This document shows, piece by piece, positions 8,177 through 15,511 of a stretch of DNA of 64,000 nucleotides (within the stretch, counting starts at the first letter, position 1; every line of letters begins with the position of its first letter). Below the pieces are notes generated by a model. That model was not told where the DNA came from. It made no database searches and saw nothing but the letters and a program-made list of their open reading frames with translations. The stretch comes from Colivivens sp963626085 (GTDB taxonomy: Bacteria > Bacteroidota > Bacteroidia > Bacteroidales > Bacteroidaceae). The DNA lies in assembly GCA_963626085.1 (NCBI GenBank), contig CAVFVJ010000045.1, positions 1 through 64,000 on the forward strand, written 5' to 3'. The position numbers were made by a program, and so were the translations under genes.

Positions 8177-9001
8177 ATGGGTATTCGTAAATTCAGACCT
8201 ACTACTCCAGGTCAAAGACACAAAGCTATTGGTACTTTTGATGATGTTACTACATCAGTACCAGAAAAGTCTCTTGTATTCGGTAAGAAAAGTACAGGCG
8301 GACGTAATAATTACGGTAAGATGACTGTACGCTATAGAGGTGGCGGTCATAAGAAGCTTGTTCGTATTATCGACTTCAAGAGAGACAAAGATGGAATCCC
8401 TGCTGTTGTTAAAACAATCGAGTATGATCCGAACAGATCTGCTCGTATTGCACTTCTATTCTATGCAGATGGTGAAAAACGTTACATCGTCGCTCCAAAT
8501 GGATTGCAAGTGGGTTCAACATTGATGTCTGGAGATAATGCTGCTCCAGACCTTGGCAACACTCTCCCTCTTCAGAACATTCCTGTCGGTACTGTGATCC
8601 ACAATATCGAGATTCGTCCTGGTCAGGGTGCCAAGATGGTTAGATCCGCTGGTAATTTTGCTCAGTTGACTTCACGTGAAGGTCGTTATTGTGTAATCAA
8701 ACTTCCTTCTGGTGAAATTCGAAAAATTCTTTCAGTTTGCCGTGCTACAATCGGCAGCGTTAGCAACTCTGACCATGCGCTTGAGTCATCAGGAAAAGCT
8801 GGTCGCTCACGTTGGTTGGGTCGTCGTCCTCACAACCGTGGTGTTGTTATGAACCCACATGACCATCCAATGGGTGGTGGTGAAGGCCGTCAGTCAGGAG
8901 GTCACCCACGTTCACGCAACGGTTTGTACTCTAAGGGTCTTAAGACTCGTGCTCCTAAGAAGAACTCTAACAAGTACATTATTGAAAGACGTAAGAAGTA
9001 A
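8177..9001 (+). CDS. rplB: 50S ribosomal protein L2 (uL2)
   Basis: One of the largest and most conserved 50S proteins, needed for subunit joining and peptidyl transfer. 274 residues with GIRKFRPTTPGQR at the N-terminus. The conserved C-terminal VVMNPHDHPMGGGEGR segment holds the histidine linked to peptidyl transferase function. Length and motifs are normal; rpsS follows after 20 bp. Confidence 0.98.
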   Translation: MGIRKFRPTTPGQRHKAIGTFDDVTTSVPEKSLVFGKKSTGGRNNYGKMTVRYRGGGHKKLVRIIDFKRDKDGIPAVVKTIEYDPNRSARIALLFYADGEKRYIVAPNGLQVGSTLMSGDNAAPDLGNTLPLQNIPVGTVIHNIEIRPGQGAKMVRSAGNFAQLTSREGRYCVIKLPSGEIRKILSVCRATIGSVSNSDHALESSGKAGRSRWLGRRPHNRGVVMNPHDHPMGGGEGRQSGGHPRSRNGLYSKGLKTRAPKKNSNKYIIERRKK

Positions 9002-9021
9002 TAAAGTTAACTAAGTAGAAT

Positions 9022-9291
9022 ATGAGTCGATCATTAAAAAAAGGTCCATACATTAACGTAAAGCTCGAAAAGAAGGTTCTTACAATGAACGAAAGCGGCA
9101 AGAAAAGCGTTATAAAGACATGGGCAAGAGCTTCAATGATTTCCCCGGATTTTGTGGGTCATACCATTGCGGTTCATAACGGTAACAAATTCATCCCTGT
9201 TTACATTACTGAAAATATGGTAGGTCACAAACTTGGAGAGTTTGCTCTTACACGTACTTTCCGCGGTCACGCTGGTAACAGAAAGAAGTAA
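9022..9291 (+). CDS. rpsS: 30S ribosomal protein S19 (uS19)
   Basis: 30S head protein contacting S13 and the 23S A-site finger. 89 residues, starting MSRSLKKGPYI, with WARASMISPDFVGHTIAVHNG and the C-terminal GEFALTRTFRGHAG conserved. It sits in normal S10 operon order between rplB and rplV, with 30 bp before the next start. Confidence 0.97.
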   Translation: MSRSLKKGPYINVKLEKKVLTMNESGKKSVIKTWARASMISPDFVGHTIAVHNGNKFIPVYITENMVGHKLGEFALTRTFRGHAGNRKK

Positions 9292-9321
9292 ACAGTTATT
9301 TGAAAAAAAGAAAATTACATA

Positions 9322-9726
9322 ATGGGACAAAGAAAGAAAATAATGGCCAATAAACAGAAGGAGGCCAGAAAAACTACCTACTTTGCTAGGCTGTGCAATG
9401 TTCCTTCATCTCCTCGCAAGATGCGCTATGTGGCAGATCTTGTCAGAGGAATGGAAGTAGGCAAAGCATTGGCTACTCTTAAGTTCTGCTCAAAGAATGC
9501 TTCCAATGATCTTGAGAAGTTGGTGCGCTCTGCTATTGCAAACTGGGAGCAGAAGAACGACAGAAAGGCTGAGAATGGTGAACTGTATATCACACGTATC
9601 TTCGTCGACGAAGGTGTGACACTCAAGCGTATGAGACCGGCTCCACAGGGACGTGGATACAGGATTCGCAAACGCTCTAATCATGTTACAGTATTTGTGG
9701 ACACTAAAACTAATGGAGAGAATTGA
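9322..9726 (+). CDS. rplV: 50S ribosomal protein L22 (uL22)
   Basis: Tunnel-wall protein; its beta-hairpin helps form the constriction where macrolides act. 134 residues. The hairpin segment TLKRMRPAPQGRGYRIRKRS is wild type in appearance. I keep ATG 9322 (MGQRKKI...) because related Bacteroidales L22 begin MGARKKI; an in-frame ATG also exists at 9343. The stop lies two bases before the rpsC start. Confidence 0.95.
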   Translation: MGQRKKIMANKQKEARKTTYFARLCNVPSSPRKMRYVADLVRGMEVGKALATLKFCSKNASNDLEKLVRSAIANWEQKNDRKAENGELYITRIFVDEGVTLKRMRPAPQGRGYRIRKRSNHVTVFVDTKTNGEN

Positions 9727-9728
9727 TT

Positions 9729-10451
9729 ATGGGACAGAAATGTAATCCAATAAGTAACCGTCTTGGTATTGTCAGAGGCTGGGATTCAAACTGGTTTGGA
9801 GGTAAGGATTTCGGTGACAATATCCTTGAGGATAGTAAGATCCGCAAATATCTGAACGCTCGTCTTGCTAAAGCAAGCGTGTCAAAGATTGTTATTGAGC
9901 GTACACTTAAGCTCGTCACTATTACTGTTTGCACAGCAAGACCGGGTATTATCATCGGTAAGGGCGGACAGGAAGTGGACAAGCTCAAGGAGGAACTCAA
10001 GAAATTGACAGACAAGGATGTCCAGATCAATATTTTTGAAGTAAAGCGTCCTGAACTTGACGCAGTGATTGTAGCTAATAATATAGCTCGTCAGATTGAA
10101 GGAAAGATTGCTTATCGCCGTGCGGTAAAGACAGCAATCGCCAACACAATGCGTTCAGGAGCTGAGGGTATTAAAGTTCAGATTTCTGGCCGTTTGAATG
10201 GTGCGGAAATGTCTCGTTCAGAAATGTACAAGGAGGGAAGAACTCCTCTTCATACACTTCGTGCAGATATCGATTATTGTCTTGCAGAGGCTCTTACAAA
10301 AGTCGGTCTGCTCGGCATTAAGGTATGGATCTGCCGCGGTGAGGTTTTCGGTAAGAAGGATTTATCGCCAAACTTCACTCAGACAAAGGAGACTGGCCGT
10401 AGCAACAATAACGGAGGAAGAAGATTCAGGAACAGGAAGTCTAACCGCTAA
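9729..10451 (+). CDS. rpsC: 30S ribosomal protein S3 (uS3)
   Basis: mRNA-entry protein with helicase role. 240 residues from ATG 9729 (MGQKCNPISNRLG); an in-frame TTG two codons upstream overlaps rplV and is less likely. The KH domain contains the GKGG loop in ARPGIIIGKGGQEVD. The C-terminal domain with RADIDYCLAEAL and GIKVWICRGEVFG is intact, followed by a basic Asn/Arg-rich tail. Confidence 0.97.
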   Translation: MGQKCNPISNRLGIVRGWDSNWFGGKDFGDNILEDSKIRKYLNARLAKASVSKIVIERTLKLVTITVCTARPGIIIGKGGQEVDKLKEELKKLTDKDVQINIFEVKRPELDAVIVANNIARQIEGKIAYRRAVKTAIANTMRSGAEGIKVQISGRLNGAEMSRSEMYKEGRTPLHTLRADIDYCLAEALTKVGLLGIKVWICRGEVFGKKDLSPNFTQTKETGRSNNNGGRRFRNRKSNR

Positions 10452-10462
10452 ATTTGTGGAAC

Positions 10463-10894
10463 ATGTTACAGCCTAAAAGACAAAAATATAGAAGACCGCA
10501 AAAGGGTCGCGGTCGTTTGAAAGGCGTTTCTCACAGAGGAACAGAACTTTCATTTGGTAGTTTCGGAATTAAAGCACTGCAAACACGTTGGATTTCAGCT
10601 CAACAGATTGAGGCTGCCCGTGTTGCAATCACTCGTTATATGCAGCGTCAGGGTCAGGTGTGGATTCGCATCTTCCCTGATAAACCAATCACAAAGAAAC
10701 CAGCGGATGTCCGAATGGGTAAAGGAAAGGGAGACCCATACAAGTATGTCTTCCCTGCTAAACCAGGACGTATCCTCTTCGAAGTTGAAGGTGTTTCTTA
10801 TGAGATTGCTAAGGAGGCTCTTCGCCTTGGTGCACAGAAACTCCCGACTACAACTAAGTTTATTGTAAGACGTGATTACGACAAAAACGCTTGA
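10463..10894 (+). CDS. rplP: 50S ribosomal protein L16 (uL16)
   Basis: Assembles late next to the A-site tRNA. 143 residues from ATG 10463 (MLQPKRQKYRRPQKGRGRLKG in part), 11 bases after the rpsC stop. It has GSFGIKALQ, the VRMGKGKGDPYKYVFP segment containing the arginine hydroxylated in E. coli, and a normal C-terminus. The rpmC ATG is six bases beyond the stop. Confidence 0.97.
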   Translation: MLQPKRQKYRRPQKGRGRLKGVSHRGTELSFGSFGIKALQTRWISAQQIEAARVAITRYMQRQGQVWIRIFPDKPITKKPADVRMGKGKGDPYKYVFPAKPGRILFEVEGVSYEIAKEALRLGAQKLPTTTKFIVRRDYDKNA

Positions 10895-10899
10895 GCATT

Positions 10900-11094
10900 A
10901 TGAAAATTGCAGAGATAAGAGAATTGACAACTGCCGAACTTACTGAACGTATCGAGGCAGAGGTTGCGAACTACACAAACATGAAGTTCAACCACCATAT
11001 TTCTCCTGTAGAGGATCATTCACAGATTAAGAAGCTTCGTCGTGATATCGCTCGCATGAAAGGTGAGCTCCGTCAGAGAGAACTTAACAAATAA
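10900..11094 (+). CDS. rpmC: 50S ribosomal protein L29 (uL29)
   Basis: Small two-helix protein at the exit-tunnel rim beside L23. 64 residues from ATG 10900 (MKIAEIREL), the start chosen over a TTG that overlaps the rplP stop. The second helix with KKLRRDIARMKGELRQRE is typical. rpsQ starts 12 bases downstream. Confidence 0.95.
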   Translation: MKIAEIRELTTAELTERIEAEVANYTNMKFNHHISPVEDHSQIKKLRRDIARMKGELRQRELNK

Positions 11095-11106
11095 AATTGT
11101 ATCTAC

Positions 11107-11364
11107 ATGGAAGATAGAAATTTAAGAAAGCAAAGAACGGGTGTCGTTACAAGCAACAAGATGGACAAGACGATAGTTGTTGCGGCTAAGTTCAAGGAGA
11201 AGCACCCTATTTACGGTAAGTTCGTCAGCAAGACGAAGAAGTACCATGCTCACGACGAGAAGAACGAGTGCAATGTGGGCGACACAGTGCTCATCATGGA
11301 GACTCGTCCGTTGAGCAAAACAAAGAGATGGAGATTGGTTAATATAGTAGAAAGGGCTAAGTAA
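11107..11364 (+). CDS. rpsQ: 30S ribosomal protein S17 (uS17)
   Basis: Primary 16S-binding protein of the 30S body, OB-fold. 85 residues with RKQRTGVVTSNKMDKTIVV, the HPIYGKFVSKTKKYHAHDE loop and the C-terminal TRPLSKTKRWRLV. Normal length and context; only two bases separate its stop from the rplN ATG, so coupling is likely. Confidence 0.97.
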   Translation: MEDRNLRKQRTGVVTSNKMDKTIVVAAKFKEKHPIYGKFVSKTKKYHAHDEKNECNVGDTVLIMETRPLSKTKRWRLVNIVERAK

Positions 11365-11366
11365 TT

Positions 11367-11732
11367 ATGATACAGGTAGAATCAAGATTGACAGTTGCTG
11401 ACAACAGTGGTGCACGTGAGGTACTCTGTATCCGTGTTCTTGGTGGAACTCGCCGTCGTTACGCGTCTGTCGGTGACGTTATCGTTGTCGCAGTGAAGAA
11501 CGTGATTCCTTCAAGTGAAATCAAGAAGGGAGCCGTTTCAAAAGCACTAATAGTACGTACGAAGAAAGAGATTCGTCGTCCAGACGGTTCATACATCCGT
11601 TTCGATGACAATGCATGTGTCCTTTTGAGTAATACTGGTGAAATGAGAGGCAGCCGTATTTTCGGTCCTGTCGCTCGTGAACTCCGTGCTGCTAACATGA
11701 AGGTAGTTTCTTTGGCTACAGAGGTTCTTTAA
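11367..11732 (+). CDS. rplN: 50S ribosomal protein L14 (uL14)
   Basis: 50S interface protein forming bridge B8 and the docking site for the RsfS silencing factor. 121 residues starting MIQVESRLTVADNSGA, with RRYASVGDVIVVAVK, the RRPDGSYIRFDDNA loop and GPVARELR conserved. It is first of the spc-type block here, though no gap marks an operon boundary. rplX follows after 18 bp. Confidence 0.98.
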   Translation: MIQVESRLTVADNSGAREVLCIRVLGGTRRRYASVGDVIVVAVKNVIPSSEIKKGAVSKALIVRTKKEIRRPDGSYIRFDDNACVLLSNTGEMRGSRIFGPVARELRAANMKVVSLATEVL

Positions 11733-11750
11733 TTTTAGAATTAAACAGTA

Positions 11751-12071
11751 ATGAGTAAATTACATATTAAGAAAGGTGACACGGTTATCGTCAATGCTGG
11801 TAACTCTAAAGGACAGTCTGGTAAAGTCCTCTCTGTCCTTGTAGACAAGCAGCGTGCCGTTGTCGAGGGTGTGAATATTGTCTCAAAGAGTACAAAGCCA
11901 AGTGCCGCACACCCACAAGGAGGTATTATAAAGCAAGAGGCTCCAATACATATTTCTAATCTTAATGTAGTTGATCCCAAATCAGGAAAGGCAACTCGTA
12001 TCGGTAGAAAAATAGGGGCTAACGGCAAGTTAGTTCGTTATGCAAAAAAATCAGGGGAGGAGATTAAATGA
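11751..12071 (+). CDS. rplX: 50S ribosomal protein L24 (uL24)
   Basis: Assembly-initiator protein of the 50S with a KOW motif near the N-terminus (KKGDTVIVNAGNSKGQSGKV). 106 residues. Its stop overlaps the rplE start (ATGA), and GGGGAGGAG near its 3' end forms the ribosome site for rplE, so the pair is translationally coupled. Confidence 0.96.
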   Translation: MSKLHIKKGDTVIVNAGNSKGQSGKVLSVLVDKQRAVVEGVNIVSKSTKPSAAHPQGGIIKQEAPIHISNLNVVDPKSGKATRIGRKIGANGKLVRYAKKSGEEIK

Positions 12072-12625
12072 GTACAACTGCAGGTCTTAAAAATGTATAT
12101 GCAGAGCAGATTGCTCCTGCGTTGATGAAACAGTTCAACTACTCTTCTCCGATGCAGATTCCTGTTTTGAAGAAGATTGTAGTCAATCAGGGTCTTGGTA
12201 TGGCAACTGCTGACAAGAAAGTGATTGAGGTGGCAATGCAAGAAATTGCACAGATTACAGGTCAGAAGCCAGTAGCCACTATGTCAAAGAAAGACATCTC
12301 CAACTTCCATCTCCGTAAGAAGATGCCAATTGGTGTTATGGTTACTTTGCGTCACCAGAGAATGTATGAGTTCCTTGAGAAACTAATCCGTGTGTCTCTT
12401 CCACGTATCCGTGACTTCAAGGGTATAGAGAGCAAGTTCGATGGTCGTGGTAATTATACCTTGGGAATTCAGGAACAGATTATCTTCCCAGAAATTAATA
12501 TCGACCAAGTCGATAAGATTATGGGTATGAACATCACATTCGTGACATCAGCTGAAACCGATGAGGAAGGTTATGCACTTCTCAAGGCATTTGGCCTACC
12601 GTTTAAGGATGCTAATAAAAAATAG
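12068..12625 (+). CDS. rplE: 50S ribosomal protein L5 (uL5)
   Basis: 5S rRNA-binding protein of the central protuberance. 185 residues; the conserved KIVVNQGLGMA, TGQKPVATMSKK and RIRDFKGI segments and the C-terminal TFVTSAETDEEGYALLKAFGLPF are all there. It overlaps rplX by four bases. rpsN begins five bases after its stop. Confidence 0.98.
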   Translation: MSTTAGLKNVYAEQIAPALMKQFNYSSPMQIPVLKKIVVNQGLGMATADKKVIEVAMQEIAQITGQKPVATMSKKDISNFHLRKKMPIGVMVTLRHQRMYEFLEKLIRVSLPRIRDFKGIESKFDGRGNYTLGIQEQIIFPEINIDQVDKIMGMNITFVTSAETDEEGYALLKAFGLPFKDANKK

Positions 12626-12630
12626 TTGAT

Positions 12631-12930
12631 ATGGCAAAAGAATCAATGAAGGCACGTGAGGTGAAGCGTGCAAAGCTTGTTGCTAAGTATGCTGCCAAGC
12701 GCGCAGCTTTGAAGAAGATTGTAGCTACTGGCGAACCGGTAGAGGCTTATGAGGCTGCTCGTAAACTTCAGGAAATCCCAGCCAATGCGAATCCAATCCG
12801 TCTTCATAACCGTTGCAAGTTGACAGGCCGTCCAAGAGGTTATATCCGTCAGTTCGGAATCTCACGTATTCAATTCCGTGAGATGGCTTCAGCAGGCTTG
12901 ATTCCTGGTGTGAAGAAAGCAAGCTGGTAA
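12631..12930 (+). CDS. rpsN: 30S ribosomal protein S14, zinc-free type (uS14)
   Basis: 30S head protein. 99 residues, the long form without the two CxxC zinc pairs; only one cysteine (CKLTGRPRGYIRQFGISR) remains. The C-terminal MASAGLIPGVKKASW is canonical. Like the L36 in this window it needs no zinc. A short hairpin lies in the 57 bp before rpsH. Confidence 0.97.
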   Translation: MAKESMKAREVKRAKLVAKYAAKRAALKKIVATGEPVEAYEAARKLQEIPANANPIRLHNRCKLTGRPRGYIRQFGISRIQFREMASAGLIPGVKKASW

Positions 12931-12959
12931 TAGACATATTATTAATTAATTAAATATTG

Positions 12960-12973
12960 TCGGGGTGTCCCGA
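12960..12973 (+). other. Small hairpin before rpsH
   Basis: TCGGG (12960-12964) pairs with CCCGA (12969-12973) around GTGT, in an otherwise AT-rich 57-bp gap. No T-run follows. In E. coli S8 represses the spc operon by binding near rplE; a comparable role here is only a guess. Confidence 0.35.
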
Positions 12974-12987
12974 TTAATTTAAAGATT

Positions 12988-13383
12988 ATGACAGATCCAA
13001 TAGCAGATTATCTAACGAGAGTTAGGAACGCAATCATGGCAAAGCACAAGGTTGTGGAGATTCCTGCCTCAAATTTGAAGAAGGAAATCACTAAGATTCT
13101 TTTCGACAAAGGATATGTACTTAATTACAAGTTCGAAGATGAAGGTCCACAGGGAACCATCAAAATCGCGCTTAAGTACAATCCAGAAACAAAAGCAAGT
13201 GCAATTCAAAGCTTGCAGCGCGTGTCTAAGCCGGGACTTCGTAAGTATACTGGTTACAAGGATATGCCAAGTGTAATTAACGGATTGGGTATAGCGATTA
13301 TATCTACATCCAAAGGTGTAATGACAGACAAGGAAGCCTCTGAGTTGAAGATCGGTGGTGAGGTGCTTTGTTATGTTTATTAA
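12988..13383 (+). CDS. rpsH: 30S ribosomal protein S8 (uS8)
   Basis: Binds 16S helix 21 and, in E. coli, autoregulates the spc operon. 131 residues with MTDPIADYLTRVRNA, GLRKYTGYKDMPSVINGLG and the C-terminal IISTSKGVMTDKEASELKIGGEVLCYVY in part. Normal length. rplF has its own AGGAGG site 17 bp later. Confidence 0.97.
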   Translation: MTDPIADYLTRVRNAIMAKHKVVEIPASNLKKEITKILFDKGYVLNYKFEDEGPQGTIKIALKYNPETKASAIQSLQRVSKPGLRKYTGYKDMPSVINGLGIAIISTSKGVMTDKEASELKIGGEVLCYVY

Positions 13384-13387
13384 TAGT

Positions 13388-13393
13388 AGGAGG
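13388..13393 (+). promoter_or_regulatory. Shine-Dalgarno before rplF
   Basis: AGGAGG seven bases before ATG 13401. It decides this start over in-frame upstream codons inside rpsH. Confidence 0.75.
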
Positions 13394-13400
13394 AAATATA

Positions 13401-13970
13401 ATGTCTAGAATTGGTAAGTTACCTATTATTATTCCTGCAGGAGTGCAAATCACTCATAAGGATGACATTGTAACAGTGAAGGGACCTAAGGGTGAACTTT
13501 CACAGTATGTCAACCCTGCAATCAGTGTTGCAGTGGAAGACGGTAAGATTGTTTTGGAGGAGAAAGCAGACATGATGCTTGATAACACAAAGCAGCGTCA
13601 TGCTTATCACGGATTGTACCGTGCTCTTCTTCACAATATGGTCGTTGGTGTATCAGAGGGCTACAAGAAGACACTTCAGTTGGTAGGTGTCGGTTACCGT
13701 GTCTCAAATACGGGAAATGTCCTTGAGTTTGCTTTGGGTTATTCCCATGCCATTTTGTTTGCCCTTCCTAAGGAAGTGAAGGTAGAGACAAAATCAGAGA
13801 GAAACCAAGACCCTCTTATTTTCCTCGAATCATGCGACAAGCAGTTGCTTGGTCAAATATGTGCTAAGATTCGCTCTCTGCGTGCTCCAGAACCATACAA
13901 GGGCAAGGGTATACGCTTCCAGGGCGAAATTATTAGAAGGAAGTCTGGAAAGTCAGCTAGTGCTAAATAA
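13401..13970 (+). CDS. rplF: 50S ribosomal protein L6 (uL6)
   Basis: Two-domain protein at the factor-binding region near the sarcin-ricin loop. 189 residues from ATG 13401 (MSRIGKLPIIIPAGV), the start set by the AGGAGG site. Both L6 folds are visible, the second with LQLVGVGYRV and the C-terminal PEPYKGKGIRF motif. rplR follows after 17 bp. Confidence 0.97.
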   Translation: MSRIGKLPIIIPAGVQITHKDDIVTVKGPKGELSQYVNPAISVAVEDGKIVLEEKADMMLDNTKQRHAYHGLYRALLHNMVVGVSEGYKKTLQLVGVGYRVSNTGNVLEFALGYSHAILFALPKEVKVETKSERNQDPLIFLESCDKQLLGQICAKIRSLRAPEPYKGKGIRFQGEIIRRKSGKSASAK

Positions 13971-13987
13971 TTTATAACTGTACGGAT

Positions 13988-14329
13988 ATGATTACAAAGA
14001 TTGAAAGACGTATCAAAATCAAATATAGAGTACGCAATAAAATTTCTGGTACTGCTGCACGTCCACGTATGTCTGTATTCAGAAGCAACAAGCAGATCTA
14101 CGTTCAGGTAATTAATGATGAAGAGGCAAAGACTCTTGTCTCAGCGTCATCACTTGGATTGGAGAAATGCACTAAGAGTGAGCAGGCTGCAAAAGTCGGT
14201 GAGATGATAGCCAAGAAGGCTATTGAGGCAGGAATCACAACTGTCGTTTTCGACCGTAATGGTTACTTGTATCATGGTAGAGTTAAGGAGGTAGCTGACG
14301 CTGCCAGAAACGCAGGACTTAAATTTTAA
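13988..14329 (+). CDS. rplR: 50S ribosomal protein L18 (uL18)
   Basis: 5S rRNA-binding protein, partner of L5. 113 residues with KIKYRVRNKISGTAARPRMSVFRS and the C-terminal FDRNGYLYHGRVKEVADAAR. Normal order between rplF and rpsE; eight bases separate it from rpsE. Confidence 0.97.
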   Translation: MITKIERRIKIKYRVRNKISGTAARPRMSVFRSNKQIYVQVINDEEAKTLVSASSLGLEKCTKSEQAAKVGEMIAKKAIEAGITTVVFDRNGYLYHGRVKEVADAARNAGLKF

Positions 14330-14337
14330 TTAGGATT

Positions 14338-14847
14338 ATGGTTAATAGAGTAAAAATAGGAAACGATGTCGAGCTTAAGGATCGATTGGTAGCTATTAAT
14401 CGTGTTACTAAGGTTACGAAAGGTGGTAGAACATTCACTTTTGCCGCTATCGTAGTTGTAGGTAACGGAAATGGTGTAATTGGATGCGGTCTTGGTAAGG
14501 CGGGTGAAGTTACAGCTGCAATCGCAAAAGGTGTAGAGGCAGCAAAGAAGAACCTCTTTAAGGTTCCTGTTCTCAACGGAACTATACCTCACGAGGCTTA
14601 TGCCAAGTTCGGAGGTGCTCGCGTATTGATTATGCCAGCTTCCGAGGGTACAGGAGTTGTAGCCGGTGGTGCGATGCGTGCAGTTCTTGAGAGTGTCGGC
14701 ATCACAGATGTACTTGCTAAGTCAAAGGGTTCTTCCAACCCCCACAATTTGGTGAAGGCCACAATTGCGGCACTTACAAGTCTCCGTGACGCGAAGGCAG
14801 TCGCAGCCGATCGTGGCGTTAGTTTAACAAAGGTGTTTAGAGGATAA
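14338..14847 (+). CDS. rpsE: 30S ribosomal protein S5 (uS5)
   Basis: Fidelity protein at the mRNA entry site. 169 residues with the double-stranded RNA-binding-like N-terminal domain (VTKGGRTFTFAAIVVVGNGNG) and the ribosomal fold GGARVLIMPASEGTGVVAGG. The spectinomycin-loop region appears normal. An AAGGAGGT site for rpmD lies right at its end. Confidence 0.97.
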   Translation: MVNRVKIGNDVELKDRLVAINRVTKVTKGGRTFTFAAIVVVGNGNGVIGCGLGKAGEVTAAIAKGVEAAKKNLFKVPVLNGTIPHEAYAKFGGARVLIMPASEGTGVVAGGAMRAVLESVGITDVLAKSKGSSNPHNLVKATIAALTSLRDAKAVAADRGVSLTKVFRG

Positions 14848-14853
14848 GGAGGT
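14846..14853 (+). promoter_or_regulatory. Extended Shine-Dalgarno before rpmD
   Basis: AAGGAGGT overlapping the rpsE stop region, four bases before ATG 14858. It is the second perfect eight-base match in this cluster. Confidence 0.8.
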
Positions 14854-14857
14854 CATC

Positions 14858-15034
14858 ATGGCAACAATAAAGATTAAGCAGATTAAAAGTCGTGCAAACC
14901 GACCTGAAGATCAAAAGCGTACATTGAATTCTCTTGGACTTACCAAGATGAATAAGGTTGTGGAACATGAAGACACTCCTTCTGTGCGTGGCATGATTGA
15001 TAAGGTGAAACACCTTGTGGAGGTTGTAGACTAA
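14858..15034 (+). CDS. rpmD: 50S ribosomal protein L30 (uL30)
   Basis: Small 50S protein of 58 residues, translated MATIKIKQIKSRANRP... with SLGLTKMNKVVEHED and GMIDKVKHLVEVVD, the full ferredoxin-like L30 fold. ATG 14858 follows an AAGGAGGT ribosome site and the frame closes at TAA 15032-15034. It sits between rpsE and rplO as in other spc operons. Confidence 0.96.
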   Translation: MATIKIKQIKSRANRPEDQKRTLNSLGLTKMNKVVEHEDTPSVRGMIDKVKHLVEVVD

Positions 15035-15061
15035 AGTTATTCATTTCAAAAAATTGAAACA

Positions 15062-15508
15062 ATGGAATTACATAATTTAAGACCAGCTGACGGCTCAACA
15101 CACAACAGTAAGCGTATCGGACGTGGTTACGGCTCAGGTAAAGGTCGTACAGCCACTCGCGGTCACAAGGGTGCTAAAGCTAGATCTGGTTACAAGAAGA
15201 AGATTGGTTTCGAAGGTGGTCAGATGCCTCTCCAGCGCCGTGTGCCGAAGTTTGGTTTCAAGAATATCAACCGTGTGGAGTACAAGGCTATCAACTTGTC
15301 TACCCTGCAGAAGTTGGTTGATGACAAGAACCTTACTAAGATTGGTATCGCAGAACTCATCGAAGCTGGTTTTGTAAACTCTAAGCAGTTGGTCAAGATT
15401 CTTGCTAAAGGTGAGCTCACATCAAAGATTGATGTCGAGGCACATTCATTCTCAAAGAAGGCTGAAGCTGTAATAACAGAAAAAGGTGGCAATGTTGTAA
15501 AACTCTAA
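15062..15508 (+). CDS. rplO: 50S ribosomal protein L15 (uL15)
   Basis: Late-assembly 50S protein. 148 residues; the glycine- and lysine-rich N-terminal arm (RIGRGYGSGKGRTATRGHKG) and GFEGGQMPLQRRVPKFGF are canonical. secY starts three bases after the stop, the usual rplO-secY coupling. Confidence 0.97.
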   Translation: MELHNLRPADGSTHNSKRIGRGYGSGKGRTATRGHKGAKARSGYKKKIGFEGGQMPLQRRVPKFGFKNINRVEYKAINLSTLQKLVDDKNLTKIGIAELIEAGFVNSKQLVKILAKGELTSKIDVEAHSFSKKAEAVITEKGGNVVKL

Positions 15509-15511
15509 ACA

